This document shows, piece by piece, positions 45,664 to 59,852 of a DNA stretch of 64,000 nucleotides. The notes beneath the pieces are model-generated. The model did no database searches, was not told the DNA's origin, and saw nothing but the letters and a program-made list of their open reading frames with translations. How positions within the stretch are numbered: the stretch's first letter is position 1; every line of letters starts with the position of its first letter. Origin of the DNA: AP-15 sp963735445 (GTDB lineage: Bacteria > Pseudomonadota > Alphaproteobacteria > ATCC43930 > CGMCC-115725). The DNA lies in the NCBI GenBank assembly GCA_963735445.1, contig CAVTLC010000048.1, forward strand, positions 7,328 to 71,327. The letters are read 5' to 3'. Both the position numbers and the translations under genes were made by a program.

Positions 45664-45930
45664 TTGCAGGACGTGCTGATCCCGCTGTTTTCCTGGACGT
45701 GGCGATCACGCTCTCTGAATCCGCTGATGAGCGTTATGCGTGGCCAAAACCCACCGTGGGACGTGCACTGCCTCTACAATCAGGAGACTGAGGAGCAGCC
45801 GCAGCTCTACTTCTCGCACCAGCTCAAGATCGGCACCGACCCCTATGAGCTGGCGCGCGAGGTTCGGGCCGGTCTCGATCAGACCAATTCGCAAGGGAGC
45901 CCATATCCCCCGCGCAACAGCCAACGCTAA
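45664..45930 (+). CDS. Possible small hypothetical protein
   Basis: An 88-residue frame starts at TTG 45664. The latter part (NPPWDVHCLYNQETEEQPQL, KIGTDPYELAREVRAGLDQT) has protein-like composition with a clear amphipathic helix. No family is recognised and no good binding site precedes it. It could be the remaining half of an older gene whose beginning was lost. Confidence 0.3.
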   Translation: MQDVLIPLFSWTWRSRSLNPLMSVMRGQNPPWDVHCLYNQETEEQPQLYFSHQLKIGTDPYELAREVRAGLDQTNSQGSPYPPRNSQR

Positions 45931-46389
45931 CATAAAGCAGCCAGATGGCTGATGCCTGGACCGCAGACCGAAGGCAGCGGCAGCATAGGCTCGGGCTCTG
46001 GTCGATGCCGGTGGTGCAGGGGCAGACTGCACCCCGGCGCACAATCAGGCTGAACATACCTCGTATGTAAGCCGCGCGGCCGACAAGTTGCGGCGCGCCT
46101 AGCAAGCTCGGCCAGATACCGGGACTCATCAGGTCACCGTCAGCCCGCACATCATAGATGATGCCCCGGCGCGCGAAGCGGCGGCTCGAAGCGCGATCTG
46201 AGGTGACCACCAGATAGAAGTAAAAGCTTCTTCGAAGGCCGCCAACGTTGTCGAGTTGACCCGTCACTTTGTCGTGACCGGACCTTCCCTAACGACCTGA
46301 CTCGATACAAAATCTGACGCGATCGACACTCGGTCTGCATTGCACGCATACTCGTGCAATCGCTGGACTGTACGACTACGGAAGTCGAC
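45931..46389. other. Region upstream of the molybdoenzyme operon without a recognised gene
   Basis: About 460 bases with only short, unconvincing frames on both strands. It precedes the first gene of the operon at 46390 and so should hold its promoter. No operator, riboswitch (such as a Moco motif) or attachment site was recognised by eye. Confidence 0.3.
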
Positions 46390-47226
46390 ATGGGTATGCT
46401 ACTGTCACAGGTAAGGCGGTATGTCGTATCTCTCGAGGTTCTCGTCTGTCCGGTCTTGGCTCTGTTGGCGTTAGGGTCATTGCTTGGCCTCGCCTCTCCG
46501 GCGCACGCCGATTACCCGGTGGCGCCCGATGTGGTCGTGTTTTGCGAGCCGACACTGCAGCACGTGGTCGCCGATATCGGGGCATTGTGGCGCGCGCGGA
46601 CCGGCATCAAAGTCCGCGTCTTCACCTCGCCGACCCCGGCTTTGCTGCAGCAGATCGCGCATCATGCCCGCGATGACGTCGTTATCGGCGAGGGTGATGC
46701 GGAAGCTGATGCTGCCGCCGACCAACATCTGATCAAGAAGGAGACCGTCGAGCGCGTCTGGAGCAATCATCTCGTCGTCGCGTCGCTTTCCGGCGGCTCA
46801 GATGGTGCCGATGGTGGGTCACCCTCAGCCGACAAACTGGCAGCAGTCGCCGGCAAGGAACCGATTGCCGTTGTCGATCCGTGGGCGGCAACAGCCGGCG
46901 CCGATAGTCAAAAGGCGTTGCAATCGCTCGGCCTGTGGCAGGCGGTCAGCGCCAAGTCGATGGGCGTCGTCGGTACTGCGGACGCGGCCTACCTCTTGGC
47001 GCAGGGTAAGGTGAAGCTCGCGATTATCTATGCCACCGATGTCGCCGCCAACCCGGCATTCACGGTTGCCGAGCCCTTGCCGGCGGCGGGCTATCCGCCA
47101 GTCGTCTATTGGGTCGCGCAGACCGAACACGCGTTGAGCCCGAATGCTTCGAAGTTTGTCACATTTTTGCGGTCCGCCGACGCGCAGCAAAGGGCCCGCG
47201 CCGACGGATTGGAGATTTTGCCGTGA
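46390..47226 (+). CDS. ModA-like periplasmic solute-binding protein
   Basis: I start at ATG 46390 (GGAAG upstream); GTG 46354 would add twelve residues. The protein has about 278 residues, with a signal segment ending in LGLASPAHA. The mature part follows the molybdate-binding-protein fold: VVVFCEPTLQHVVADIGALW near the start, DDVVIGEGDAEADAAADQHL, and later AIIYATDVAANPAFTVAEPL. Such proteins bind an oxyanion or a small solute in the periplasm. No modB or modC is beside it, so it may instead deliver or sense a ligand for the downstream molybdoenzyme. Its stop overlaps the next start (GTGA). Confidence 0.75.
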   Translation: MGMLLSQVRRYVVSLEVLVCPVLALLALGSLLGLASPAHADYPVAPDVVVFCEPTLQHVVADIGALWRARTGIKVRVFTSPTPALLQQIAHHARDDVVIGEGDAEADAAADQHLIKKETVERVWSNHLVVASLSGGSDGADGGSPSADKLAAVAGKEPIAVVDPWAATAGADSQKALQSLGLWQAVSAKSMGVVGTADAAYLLAQGKVKLAIIYATDVAANPAFTVAEPLPAAGYPPVVYWVAQTEHALSPNASKFVTFLRSADAQQRARADGLEILP

Positions 47227-47918
47227 CCGCTCCTGCCCAAACTCAGATCGTCTCACAGCGGAATGTGCAGCTGCATCCGCTGAGCCGCCGCATCATGCAC
47301 TGGATCAACGCTGGAGCGATCCTCGTGATGATCGGCAGCGGCTGGCGCATCTACAATTATTATCCGGCATTGCCGATCCATTTTGGCTTTCCGTTGAGCT
47401 GGACTTTAGGCGGCGATTTCCGGATCGACGAGGCAGTCAGCAACGAGGATGGTCTGGCAAACGCTCTGTTATGGCACTTCGCCGCGATGTGGGTTCTGGT
47501 ATTGAATTTCCTCGCCTATGTCGTCATCGGTTTGGTTTCGGGGCATTTCCGCCGGGATTTTCTGCCGATTTCGGTGGGAGCTTTTTCTCGCGACTTTTTT
47601 GCGGCACTGCGCGGACACCTCGGCCATCAGCTCGGCGAATACAATGCCGTGCAGAAGGTCTTTTACTGGGGTGTTCTGGCGGCCATTTTGGTTACGATCC
47701 TCTCCGGGCTCAGTATCTGGAAGCCGGTGCAACTGCAGTGGCTGACCTGGTTGTTCGGAGGCTACGAATTTGCCCGGGTCGTGCACTTCTTTGGCATGGC
47801 GGCGATCGTCGGGTTTCTTGTCGTGCATCTGGCGCTGACGGCATTGGTGCCAAAGACTCTGGTCGCGATGGTCGTGGGTCGCGCCTCTGACACGCCGCAT
47901 CCGCGCGAGGGAGAATAG
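47223..47918 (+). CDS. Cytochrome b561-type membrane protein
   Basis: Starting at GTG 47223, which overlaps the previous stop, the protein has 231 residues and four to five membrane helices: HWINAGAILVMIGSGWRIYN, ALLWHFAAMWVLVLNFLAYV, YWGVLAAILVTILSGLSIWK, and FFGMAAIVGFLVVHLALTAL. Histidines in RIMHW, LLWHF, RVVHFF and LVVHLA are suitably placed to bind two haems b. The type is that of membrane subunits that pass electrons between quinones and periplasmic molybdenum or hydrogenase enzymes. Its partner is almost certainly the molybdoenzyme directly downstream. Confidence 0.88.
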   Translation: MTAPAQTQIVSQRNVQLHPLSRRIMHWINAGAILVMIGSGWRIYNYYPALPIHFGFPLSWTLGGDFRIDEAVSNEDGLANALLWHFAAMWVLVLNFLAYVVIGLVSGHFRRDFLPISVGAFSRDFFAALRGHLGHQLGEYNAVQKVFYWGVLAAILVTILSGLSIWKPVQLQWLTWLFGGYEFARVVHFFGMAAIVGFLVVHLALTALVPKTLVAMVVGRASDTPHPREGE

Positions 47919-47920
47919 CG

Positions 47921-48663
47921 ATGAGCCGTCTGGTCCTCGAGCGCAAACCGGTCGTGAACGCGATCGAGAGGCGAGTGTTTTTGCGCCAGACATTAAGCCT
48001 CGGAGCGCTGACGTTGTTGACCGGTTGCGACGTATCCAATCACCGCAGCGTCCAAAATGTCCTGAAGGCGATGTCGCGGTGGAATGACCGCGCGCAGGCA
48101 TTTCTGTTTAGCGATAAGAGGCTGGCGCCGACCTACTCGGAGAGCGATGTCGTTCGCGATTTCCGTTACAACGCCTTCTTCCCTGCTAGCGATGCGCCGA
48201 AGCTTTTCTGCCGCCGATTATCGCCTCGAATTGTCCGGCCTGATTGCCGACAAGCGACCCTGGTCGGTCGAGCAGCTCTACACTCTGCCGCAAGAAAGCC
48301 AGATCACGCGCCACGTGTGCATCGAAGGGTGGAGCATGATCGGCAAGTGGAGCGGCCCGAAGCTGAGCGACTTTCTTGCAGCGGGTCGGGGCCGACCTTA
48401 CCGCGAAATATGTCGGCTTTCAGTGCGCCGACGGCTATTATGGCAGTATCGACATGCCAACCGCCCTGCATCCCCAAACCATCATGGCCGTCAAATTCGC
48501 CGACGAGATACTGCCGGCTAAATACGGCTATCCGTTCAAGGTGCGCATCCCGACAAAACTCGGCTTTAAGAACCCGAAATGGGTGACGACAATCTATGTC
48601 ACCAATCGCTATCCGGGCGGGTTTTGGGAAGATCGCGGCTACAACTGGTTCAGCGGATCGTGA
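47921..48663 (+). CDS. Sulfite-oxidase-family molybdoenzyme (two frameshifts)
   Basis: The protein opens with a Tat-like export signal (ERRVFLRQTLSLGAL) followed by LLTGC, a possible lipobox. Two frame changes, near 48206 and 48382, break the domain. Joined, it shows the Mo-cofactor fold of the SuOx/YedY type, with the cysteine ligand in HVCIEGWSMIGKW and segments YVGFQCADGYYGSIDMPTAL and IRIPTKLGFKNPKW-like sequence near the end. It would oxidise or reduce an oxo-substrate in the periplasm, using the b561 subunit encoded just upstream. It stops at 48663, overlapping the next gene. Confidence 0.82.
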
Positions 48664-49475
48664 AGCCGAACGGTATTTCGCGTAAGGGCGGCTGCGCGAT
48701 CGCGGTAATGGCCAAGGCTCCGGTGCCTGGCCAGGTCAAGACCCGGCTCGTCCCACCATTGACGCCAAGCATCGCCGCCGCGCTGAGTGCGGCGTTTCTG
48801 CGCGACGTCACCCGAAACATCACGCTCGCCGCTCGCGGCGCGAAAATATCCGGCTATGTCGCCTATGCACCGGCTGGCTCCGAAGCGTTGTTTGACGGAA
48901 TGCTTGCCCAGGACACCCGTTTTGTCCTCGCGGACGGGGCAGCGGTAAGCGCGCCGCGTGTTCAGGGCTTTGGTCGGTGTTTGTTGCACGCAGCACAATC
49001 CTTGTTCGCCGATGGTCATCATTCGGTTTGCCTGTTGAACTCGGATAGTCCGAATTTGCCGACATCTCTGTTGTCGGAAGCGGCTCAGGTGCTTGCATTC
49101 GCGGGAGATCGCGTCGTCCTCGGTCCGGCCGAGGATGGCGGCTATTACCTGCTCGGGATGAAAGCGCCGCACCTGCACCTGTTTGAAGACATCGCCTGGA
49201 GCACGAGCAAGGTCGCCGCGCAGACCCGCGAACGGGCGGGAGCGCTCGGCCTGCCGGTCGTCGAGCTCGCCCCCTGGTATGATGTCGACGACGCGGTGGC
49301 GTTGCGTCGACTATGCCACGAACTGAACGCGCCATCGCGAGCCGGCCTCGATCCGTTTCGCGCGCCGGCGACGGCGGAATGCGTCGAGCGGCTGCGAATT
49401 CGCGAGCTGCTGACGGCGGAGCCAGGCGACAAATCGAGCGCATCCTGTCGGATCGAGGGAGCCAGTATTGCCTGA
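48660..49475 (+). CDS. DUF2064/TIGR04282-type nucleotidyl- or glycosyltransferase
   Basis: GTG 48660 overlaps the stop of the molybdoenzyme, giving 271 residues. The GT-A-like fold starts AIAVMAKAPVPGQVKTRLVP, whose KTRL lysine and arginine match the nucleotide-binding start of the TIGR04282 family (also CofC/MobA-like). Later VCLLNSDSPNLPTSLLSEAA carries the metal aspartates and VVLGPAEDGGYYLLGM the substrate loop. Members are found in arsenosugar-type gene sets, but no arsM or arsS is present here, so I do not assign that pathway. Confidence 0.82.
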   Translation: MKPNGISRKGGCAIAVMAKAPVPGQVKTRLVPPLTPSIAAALSAAFLRDVTRNITLAARGAKISGYVAYAPAGSEALFDGMLAQDTRFVLADGAAVSAPRVQGFGRCLLHAAQSLFADGHHSVCLLNSDSPNLPTSLLSEAAQVLAFAGDRVVLGPAEDGGYYLLGMKAPHLHLFEDIAWSTSKVAAQTRERAGALGLPVVELAPWYDVDDAVALRRLCHELNAPSRAGLDPFRAPATAECVERLRIRELLTAEPGDKSSASCRIEGASIA

Positions 49476-50520
49476 GATCACACCAATCGTGGCCCGCCGC
49501 TATTTCGAGTTAGTAGACGAAAAGCGTTCGCCGATCGCCGAGGCGCCGCCGGTCTGCGTCTACCTCGAGGTCACCAACCGCTGCAATTTATTGTGCGAGA
49601 CCTGCCCGCGCACATTCGAGGAATTGGAGCCGCCGGCGGATATGAGCTGGGAGCTCTTCACGTCGATCGTCGACCAGCTACCCGGCCTCACCCGCGCAGT
49701 CCTGCACGGCGTCGGCGAGCCGATGATGGTCAAAAATTTGCCGCGCATGATCCGCTATCTGAAACAGCGCGGTGTTTACGTTCTGTTTAACACCAATGGC
49801 ACATTGCTGGCGCCGCGCAAGCGTGGCGAGATCATCGATACCGGTCTCGACGAGTTGCGGGTGTCGCTCGATGCTGCCGAGGCGCAAAGCTTCTTCAAGG
49901 TCCGGGGCAAGAATTTCTTCGACCGCATTGTCCGCAACGTCGGCGAGTTCATAGCACTGCAGAAAGAGATCGGAGCCTCGACCCCGCGGGTTTCATTGTG
50001 GCTGACCGGCCTCAAGGAAACGGTAGAGCAACTGCCGGATTTTGTCAGGCTCGCGGCTCGGATCGGGGTTGGTGAAGTCTATTTACAGCGCCTGGTCTTT
50101 GACGATCTCGGCCGCGGGCTGGCGCGCGAAGAGTCGTCGTTGTTCGCCAAAACCCAGCGCGAGGAAGAGGAGGCAATCGCCGCGGCACAGGCGCTCGGAC
50201 GCGAGCTTGGCGTCACGATCGATGCCTCGGGCGCGACCGAGCCCGGCGCCAGTCTGAAGCGCGCAGAGGAAAACGCGCCATGGTCGGGCTGTCGCCGCCC
50301 GTGGTCGCTGATGTACTTCACCGCACATGGCCGCGCGTTGCCATGCTGCATTGCGCCGTTTTCCGCGCGCGGCTACGAGACCTACACCCTCGGCAATGCA
50401 ACCCAAGAGACCTTGCGCGAGATCTGGAACGGCAGCGCGTACCAGGATTTTCGCGCCGCTTTGGTGGGCGATACGCCGCCGAAACCGTGCCAGAATTGCG
50501 GTTTGCGATGGAGCCTGTAG
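49468..50520 (+). CDS. Radical SAM/SPASM protein
   Basis: The 350-residue protein starts at TTG 49468, overlapping the previous gene. The radical SAM 4Fe-4S motif is C39, C43 and C46 (NRCNLLCETCP). The C-terminal SPASM-like part has further cysteines (WSGCRRPW, RALPCCIAPF, KPCQNCGLRW) that would bind an auxiliary cluster. The middle contains GVGEPMMVKNLPRMIRYLK, typical of the partial TIM barrel. Such enzymes modify peptides, sugars or cofactors by radical chemistry. No precursor peptide is visible nearby. Its operon partners suggest modification of a glycan or cofactor-like substrate. Confidence 0.85.
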   Translation: MPEITPIVARRYFELVDEKRSPIAEAPPVCVYLEVTNRCNLLCETCPRTFEELEPPADMSWELFTSIVDQLPGLTRAVLHGVGEPMMVKNLPRMIRYLKQRGVYVLFNTNGTLLAPRKRGEIIDTGLDELRVSLDAAEAQSFFKVRGKNFFDRIVRNVGEFIALQKEIGASTPRVSLWLTGLKETVEQLPDFVRLAARIGVGEVYLQRLVFDDLGRGLAREESSLFAKTQREEEEAIAAAQALGRELGVTIDASGATEPGASLKRAEENAPWSGCRRPWSLMYFTAHGRALPCCIAPFSARGYETYTLGNATQETLREIWNGSAYQDFRAALVGDTPPKPCQNCGLRWSL

Positions 50521-51248
50521 CCGCTGCTGTCGTCATCCCGACCTTCAACGAAGCTCAATCAATCAAAGGAGTCGTTGCGGAGATCCCGCGCGAGTTGGCG
50601 AGCGAGATCATCGTCGTCGATGGCGGCAGCGATGACGGCACCCAATCAATAGCGGCGAGCGCCGGCGCACGTGTCATCTCGGTGGGCGCTCGGGGATATG
50701 GCCGCGCCTGCATGGCCGGCGTCGCGGCAGCATCCTCCGAATGCGGCATCATCGTGTTTATGGATGGCGATGGCGCCGATCGCGGTGATCTGATGATGCG
50801 GCTCGTCGAGCCGATCCGGCGCGGCGAATATGATTTCGTTATCGCTTCGCGCGCCCGCGGCGAACGCGAGCCAGGCGCCATGAGCTGGCACCAGCTATTG
50901 GCCGGTTATCTCGCCGGGCTCGGCACCAAGGCGCTATACGGCGTGCGCTACACCGATATGTGCGCTTATCGCGCGATCCGCCGCGACTGTCTCGAACGCC
51001 TGGGTATGCGCGAAATGACCTACGGCTGGAACATCGAGATGCAGATGCGAGCGGCGCGCGCCGGATTGCGTATTCTCGAACTGCCGATGCCATATCGCCG
51101 GCGCAGCGGCGGCGCCTCTAAGGTTGCGGGCTCATTGCGCGGTTCGCTGCGAGCTGCGGTGCGGATCGTCGCTACTTTTGCTCGAGTCGCCACGGCCCCA
51201 AGCGATAATGATCAATTGCGGTCGCGCACACCGTCCGCTGCTCGATAA
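50508..51248 (+). CDS. GT2-family glycosyltransferase, dolichol-phosphate-sugar type
   Basis: The start ATG 50508 lies within the last codons of the radical SAM gene. The 246-residue protein has the GT-A core: AVVIPTFNEAQSIKGVVAEI, IIVVDGGSDDGTQSIA, and the metal site IIVFMDGDGADRGDLMM (D-x-D). The later YDFVIASRARGEREPGAM loop resembles dolichyl- or polyprenyl-phosphate sugar synthases. It lacks C-terminal membrane helices. It would use a nucleotide sugar to load a lipid or protein carrier. Its end overlaps the end of the convergent membrane protein gene by 37 bases. Confidence 0.85.
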   Translation: MEPVAAAVVIPTFNEAQSIKGVVAEIPRELASEIIVVDGGSDDGTQSIAASAGARVISVGARGYGRACMAGVAAASSECGIIVFMDGDGADRGDLMMRLVEPIRRGEYDFVIASRARGEREPGAMSWHQLLAGYLAGLGTKALYGVRYTDMCAYRAIRRDCLERLGMREMTYGWNIEMQMRAARAGLRILELPMPYRRRSGGASKVAGSLRGSLRAAVRIVATFARVATAPSDNDQLRSRTPSAAR

Positions 51249-53205
51249 ATCCGCCAGCGCCCTGCCCTCTCTTCGACCAGGCGGAAATAGCCGCTCATTG
51301 CGAAGACGTCACGGCGCCATGCGCCGTCGCTCGGGGTCACCACAACAACACGGCAATCGAAGCGAGCAACAAGATCCCTGACTTCCTCCGGCGAGGCGTC
51401 GCCGGCGAATATGCGTTTGAACAAGGCGCTGATCCGGTCGATCTCGGGACCCGGCAATGGCACAAAGGCGCGCGCCAAATTCCAGCCGGCGTAGCAGGAG
51501 CGGCGATCCGCCAGTAATGCCCAGGAAAGATTGACGGGCCAGCGCACGCTGTCGGCGAGGAATGAGGGATTGTTGGCGACGCGCTCTGCTGGTGCAGTGT
51601 GGCGGCGGACGGCGGCCCAGAGTTCCGGAGCGCCGGCAAAGATTGGCGCTGACGGCGAGTGCAGGCCGGTCGCATTCTCTTGGATTATCCGCAGACCGCC
51701 GGGAATACCAAGTACCCAGAATGCGACGCCTGCGATGGCGAGGCTGCGCCTGGTCGGAATCCAGCACGCGAGGCCCGCGGCGGCGAAGATCGTCAGGACG
51801 AGGATACCGGGCAGCACGCCCCGCCAGCCGAGATCATTGTTCGCAATTGTGCTGGCGAAGAGCCAGGGAACCGCGAAGCTCGCAAGAGCGAGCAGGGCAA
51901 GCCCGACAGCAAATCTCTGTTCGGCGAGCGCCCTTCCCTTCTCGGCAATTCTTTCGGAAATGGCCCAGAGCCCCGGTGAAATAAATTGCCGGAAACTCGA
52001 TCACCGTAAGGATCAGCCAAAAGGCAAGCAGGTTCAGATATGGCCGGACCGCTGCCGGAATGATCGGACCCAGCACCGCGAATGGGTGAAAGGCAATCGG
52101 AGCCCCCGCCCCCCGGGCCGCGGTTGCGAAAAACTGGTCGCGCAAGAAAGGAAACGCGATTGCCACCGCAAGAACGACCGCCAGCGTCCCCTTAAAGAGG
52201 AGGTCGACCCGAGCTCGACCGTCTTCGGCCATGACCAGGAGAGCGATGGTAATCGGCAGCGCCGCCGCGGCAAAGATGACGCCGCCCACCCAGGCAGAGC
52301 TTTCGAACGCAGCGGCTGCGACGACCGCCAGCAGCGGCGCGATCAGCCAATCGCGTGAGACGGCTAGTCGGGACAAGAGTAGCACCGCCACCACGACGCA
52401 GCCTGCCGAAGCCAAGTGCTGTGGCGCCCAGCTCGCCTGAAATATCCAGCTTTCCGGCCATTGAGTTTGGGCCAGCACGCGGTCGAGGACGGTGGCGGGA
52501 AGTGCCCAGCCGAGCGCGGGTTTCAGCGATGCGGAGAGGCTGAGCAACACCACCAAGAATGCCGCGATTGTCCGTCCTGCGAACCAGACCGCGAGCCCGA
52601 TCATCAGGCACAGCGAGGCGAAAGCGGTGAACCAGGTCAGCGCGATATCGGCTTCCCACCCGCTGGCGCCAAACAATAGTGGCCGGGATCGCAGCGCTGA
52701 AGTGCCACAGGTAGTAGTAAACGAGGCGCGGCCCACTGCCGGCAAAAAACGGATTGCCCGGTGGTAGTCCCAAGCGGATGATGTCGTCGATAATGGCCGC
52801 TTTCGAGTGGTCGAACATCGCTTCGCTGAGAACTATTCCCCCGGCGCCGAATTTCGGCCAAACCGCAAGCGCCGGTACGACGGCGAGTAATGCCGCAGCG
52901 GCGAGGACCAACACCGAAACACCAACCGGACGGGGTTCCACCACTGGCGGCCGCTGCCGCCGAGATACCGCGAGGCCTCCAAGGACCGCAGCGCCGGAAA
53001 GCATCGCCACGGTGGCGCGCGTAAAGCTGGTCGCTGTCAGGATCGGCAACGCCAGTGCATTAAAGACGGCCCATCCCGCGGCTGGCGCCAGCACCAGAGC
53101 CACGACGCGAGGCGCAGCGATGCGGCGCATTACCGCCCATCCCACGCAAAAGCTGATCACCAGCTCCGCAACAGCGCAGAGCAACACAACAGGAAAGGAT
53201 GGCAT
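51212..53205 (-). CDS. Large polytopic membrane protein (two frameshifts)
   Basis: Across frame changes near 52685 and 51957 the region encodes about 660 residues with a dozen or more hydrophobic helices (VVLLCAVAELVISFCVGWAV, VLAAAALLAVVPALAVWPKF, ALTWFTAFASLCLMIGLAVW, VLVLTIFAAAGLACWIP) and a soluble C-terminal part (RVVVVTPSDGAWRRDVFAMS). The size, topology and soluble tail resemble GT-C type sugar transferases that use polyprenyl-linked donors. The neighbouring GT2 gene would supply such a donor. No diagnostic motif was found, so this is inference. It converges on the operon with a short overlap. Confidence 0.6.
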
Positions 53206-53490
53206 GAGAAATAGAAAGAACCTGGAATGGGGATGAGCTCGAAATCACCTCTTTCGTCGCAGGGCGCAGGCCGGCATATCGCTGTGGTCGTCCGGTGCGG
53301 TCGCCGACCTCGTGAAACGCCCGCTACTCGCGCCGGTTGTTTAGTGAAGGGTGTTCGCTCGCGGTGACAGGCGAACGCGCGATTAAGCCTCGATTCGCAC
53401 GCGCGGACATGTCTATTATTAGTTTGCCGCGAGCGTTCACCGATGCGCCGCGACGACTCGTGAAACTAGTTCAGGTGAAGAGCATCCGAA

Positions 53491-58161
<4,671 letters not shown>

Positions 58162-58400
58162 GGCGGCGAGGACCTCATCGCTGTAGGCCGCTCCGGCGCG
58201 CCAAGTCGGAAAGATCTTTGTCGAGGAGCGTGGCCCTCCCCGACAACGCTCCGCGCCGATGAAATTATTGAATAAGTCTGGAGTGGGTGTCGGTGACACC
58301 TGTCATGCTCGCGGTTGATCCGGTGGCGAAATCGGACAATATTGCGATATGTCAGCAATGTTGACCGGCCCGCCTGGGACGGAATGCCAAGGACTAACCG

Positions 58401-59852
58401 ATGGGTAGACCGACGGGCTTTCTCGAAATCGAGCGCCGCGACCGGCCTTACGACAAGCCGGAGCTTCGCCGCAGCAACTGGAACGAGTTCGTCAAGCCGC
58501 TACCCGAGCCCGAAACGCGCAAACAGGCTGCCCGCTGCATGGATTGCGGCATCCCGTTCTGCCACGACGGCTGCCCGGTCAACAATCTAATCCCAAACTG
58601 GAACGATCTGGTCTATCGCGACCAATGGCAGACCGCACTGAAGGCGCTGCATTCGACCAATAATTTCCCGGAATTCACCGGCCGCATCTGCCCGGCGCCG
58701 TGCGAGGCGGCGTGCACGCTCAATATCGATGACAACCCGGTGACGATCAAGACTATCGAATGCGCGATTGTCGATCGCGGCTGGCAGGAGGGCTGGATCG
58801 AGCCATTGCTCCCAGCGCGGCGAACCGGCAAGAGCGTTGCGGTTGTCGGTTCGGGTCCGGCTGGCCTCGCCTGCGCCCAGCAATTGGCTCGGGCCGGGCA
58901 CGCCGTTACTCTATTTGAAAAGGCTGACCGCATTGGTGGGCTGCTGCGCTATGGCATTCCCGATTTCAAGATGGACAAATCGCTTATTGACCGCCGCATC
59001 GCGCAAATGACCGCGGAAGGGGTTGCGTTTCGCACCGAAACTGAAATCGGCGCCGATGTCGCAATGGCAGCGCTGTTGGAGCAATTTGATGCAGTGGCGA
59101 TGACCGGCGGCGCTGAGGCCGCCCGCGATCTCGGCGTGCCGGGCAGTGATCTCGACGGCGTCCATTTCGCAATGGATTATCTGCCGCAGCAAAACAAGCG
59201 GAATGCCGGTGACGACGAGAGCCGCGCTGCCCCCAACGGCACGATCTCCGCCACCGGAAAGCACGTCATCGTTATTGGAGGCGGCGATACCGGTTCGGAC
59301 TGCATCGGCACTGCAGTGCGCCAGCGCGCTGCCTCGATTACCCAGCTCGAAATCCTGCCAAAGCCGCCGGAACGTGAGAATAAGGCGCTCACTTGGCCCG
59401 ACTGGCCGATGAAATTGCGCACCTCATCGTCGCAGGAAGAGGGCTGCGATCGGGACTGGGCAGTACTGACAAAGCGGGCATTGGGCGAAAATGGCCGCGT
59501 CACGGCTCTCGAATGCGTACGGGTCGATTGGGTTAAGAACCCCGACGGCCGCTTTGTGATGCATGAGATACCCGGCAGCGGCTTCACGTTGAAAGCCGAT
59601 TTGGTGTTATTGGCGATGGGCTTTGTCGGTCCGGTCAAAACCGGCATGATCGAGCAATCAGGTGTCGCATTGGATCCACGCGGCAATGTTCTCGCCAATA
59701 CGGTCGACTACCGCACTTCAACGCCCAAATTATTTGCCGCCGGCGATATGCGGCGTGGCCAGTCGCTCGTCGTCTGGGCCATCCGCGAAGGCCGCCAGTG
59801 CGCCCGCGCTATCGACGAATTTCTGATGGGTTCGAGTCTGCTGCCACGCTGA
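58401..59852 (+). CDS. gltD: Glutamate synthase small subunit
   Basis: The 483-residue protein begins at ATG 58401 after AAGGA. The N-terminus has two cysteine groups for 4Fe-4S clusters, CMDCGIPFCHDGCPVNN and ICPAPCEAACTLNIDDNPV. The FAD site AVVGSGPAGLACAQQLARAG and the NADPH site VIVIGGGDTGSDCIG follow. The end shows KLFAAGDMRRGQSLVVWAI, which lines the flavin. It oxidises NADPH and passes electrons through its clusters to GltB. It lies 240 bases downstream of gltB in the usual order, and the two should be cotranscribed. Confidence 0.95.
   Translation: MGRPTGFLEIERRDRPYDKPELRRSNWNEFVKPLPEPETRKQAARCMDCGIPFCHDGCPVNNLIPNWNDLVYRDQWQTALKALHSTNNFPEFTGRICPAPCEAACTLNIDDNPVTIKTIECAIVDRGWQEGWIEPLLPARRTGKSVAVVGSGPAGLACAQQLARAGHAVTLFEKADRIGGLLRYGIPDFKMDKSLIDRRIAQMTAEGVAFRTETEIGADVAMAALLEQFDAVAMTGGAEAARDLGVPGSDLDGVHFAMDYLPQQNKRNAGDDESRAAPNGTISATGKHVIVIGGGDTGSDCIGTAVRQRAASITQLEILPKPPERENKALTWPDWPMKLRTSSSQEEGCDRDWAVLTKRALGENGRVTALECVRVDWVKNPDGRFVMHEIPGSGFTLKADLVLLAMGFVGPVKTGMIEQSGVALDPRGNVLANTVDYRTSTPKLFAAGDMRRGQSLVVWAIREGRQCARAIDEFLMGSSLLPR

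Noticed and set aside
48660..50520. Arsenosugar biosynthesis locus
   Set aside because: The DUF2064 transferase and a radical SAM protein recall that pathway, but no ArsM methyltransferase is present and the radical SAM protein has a SPASM-type C-terminus rather than the ArsS arrangement.
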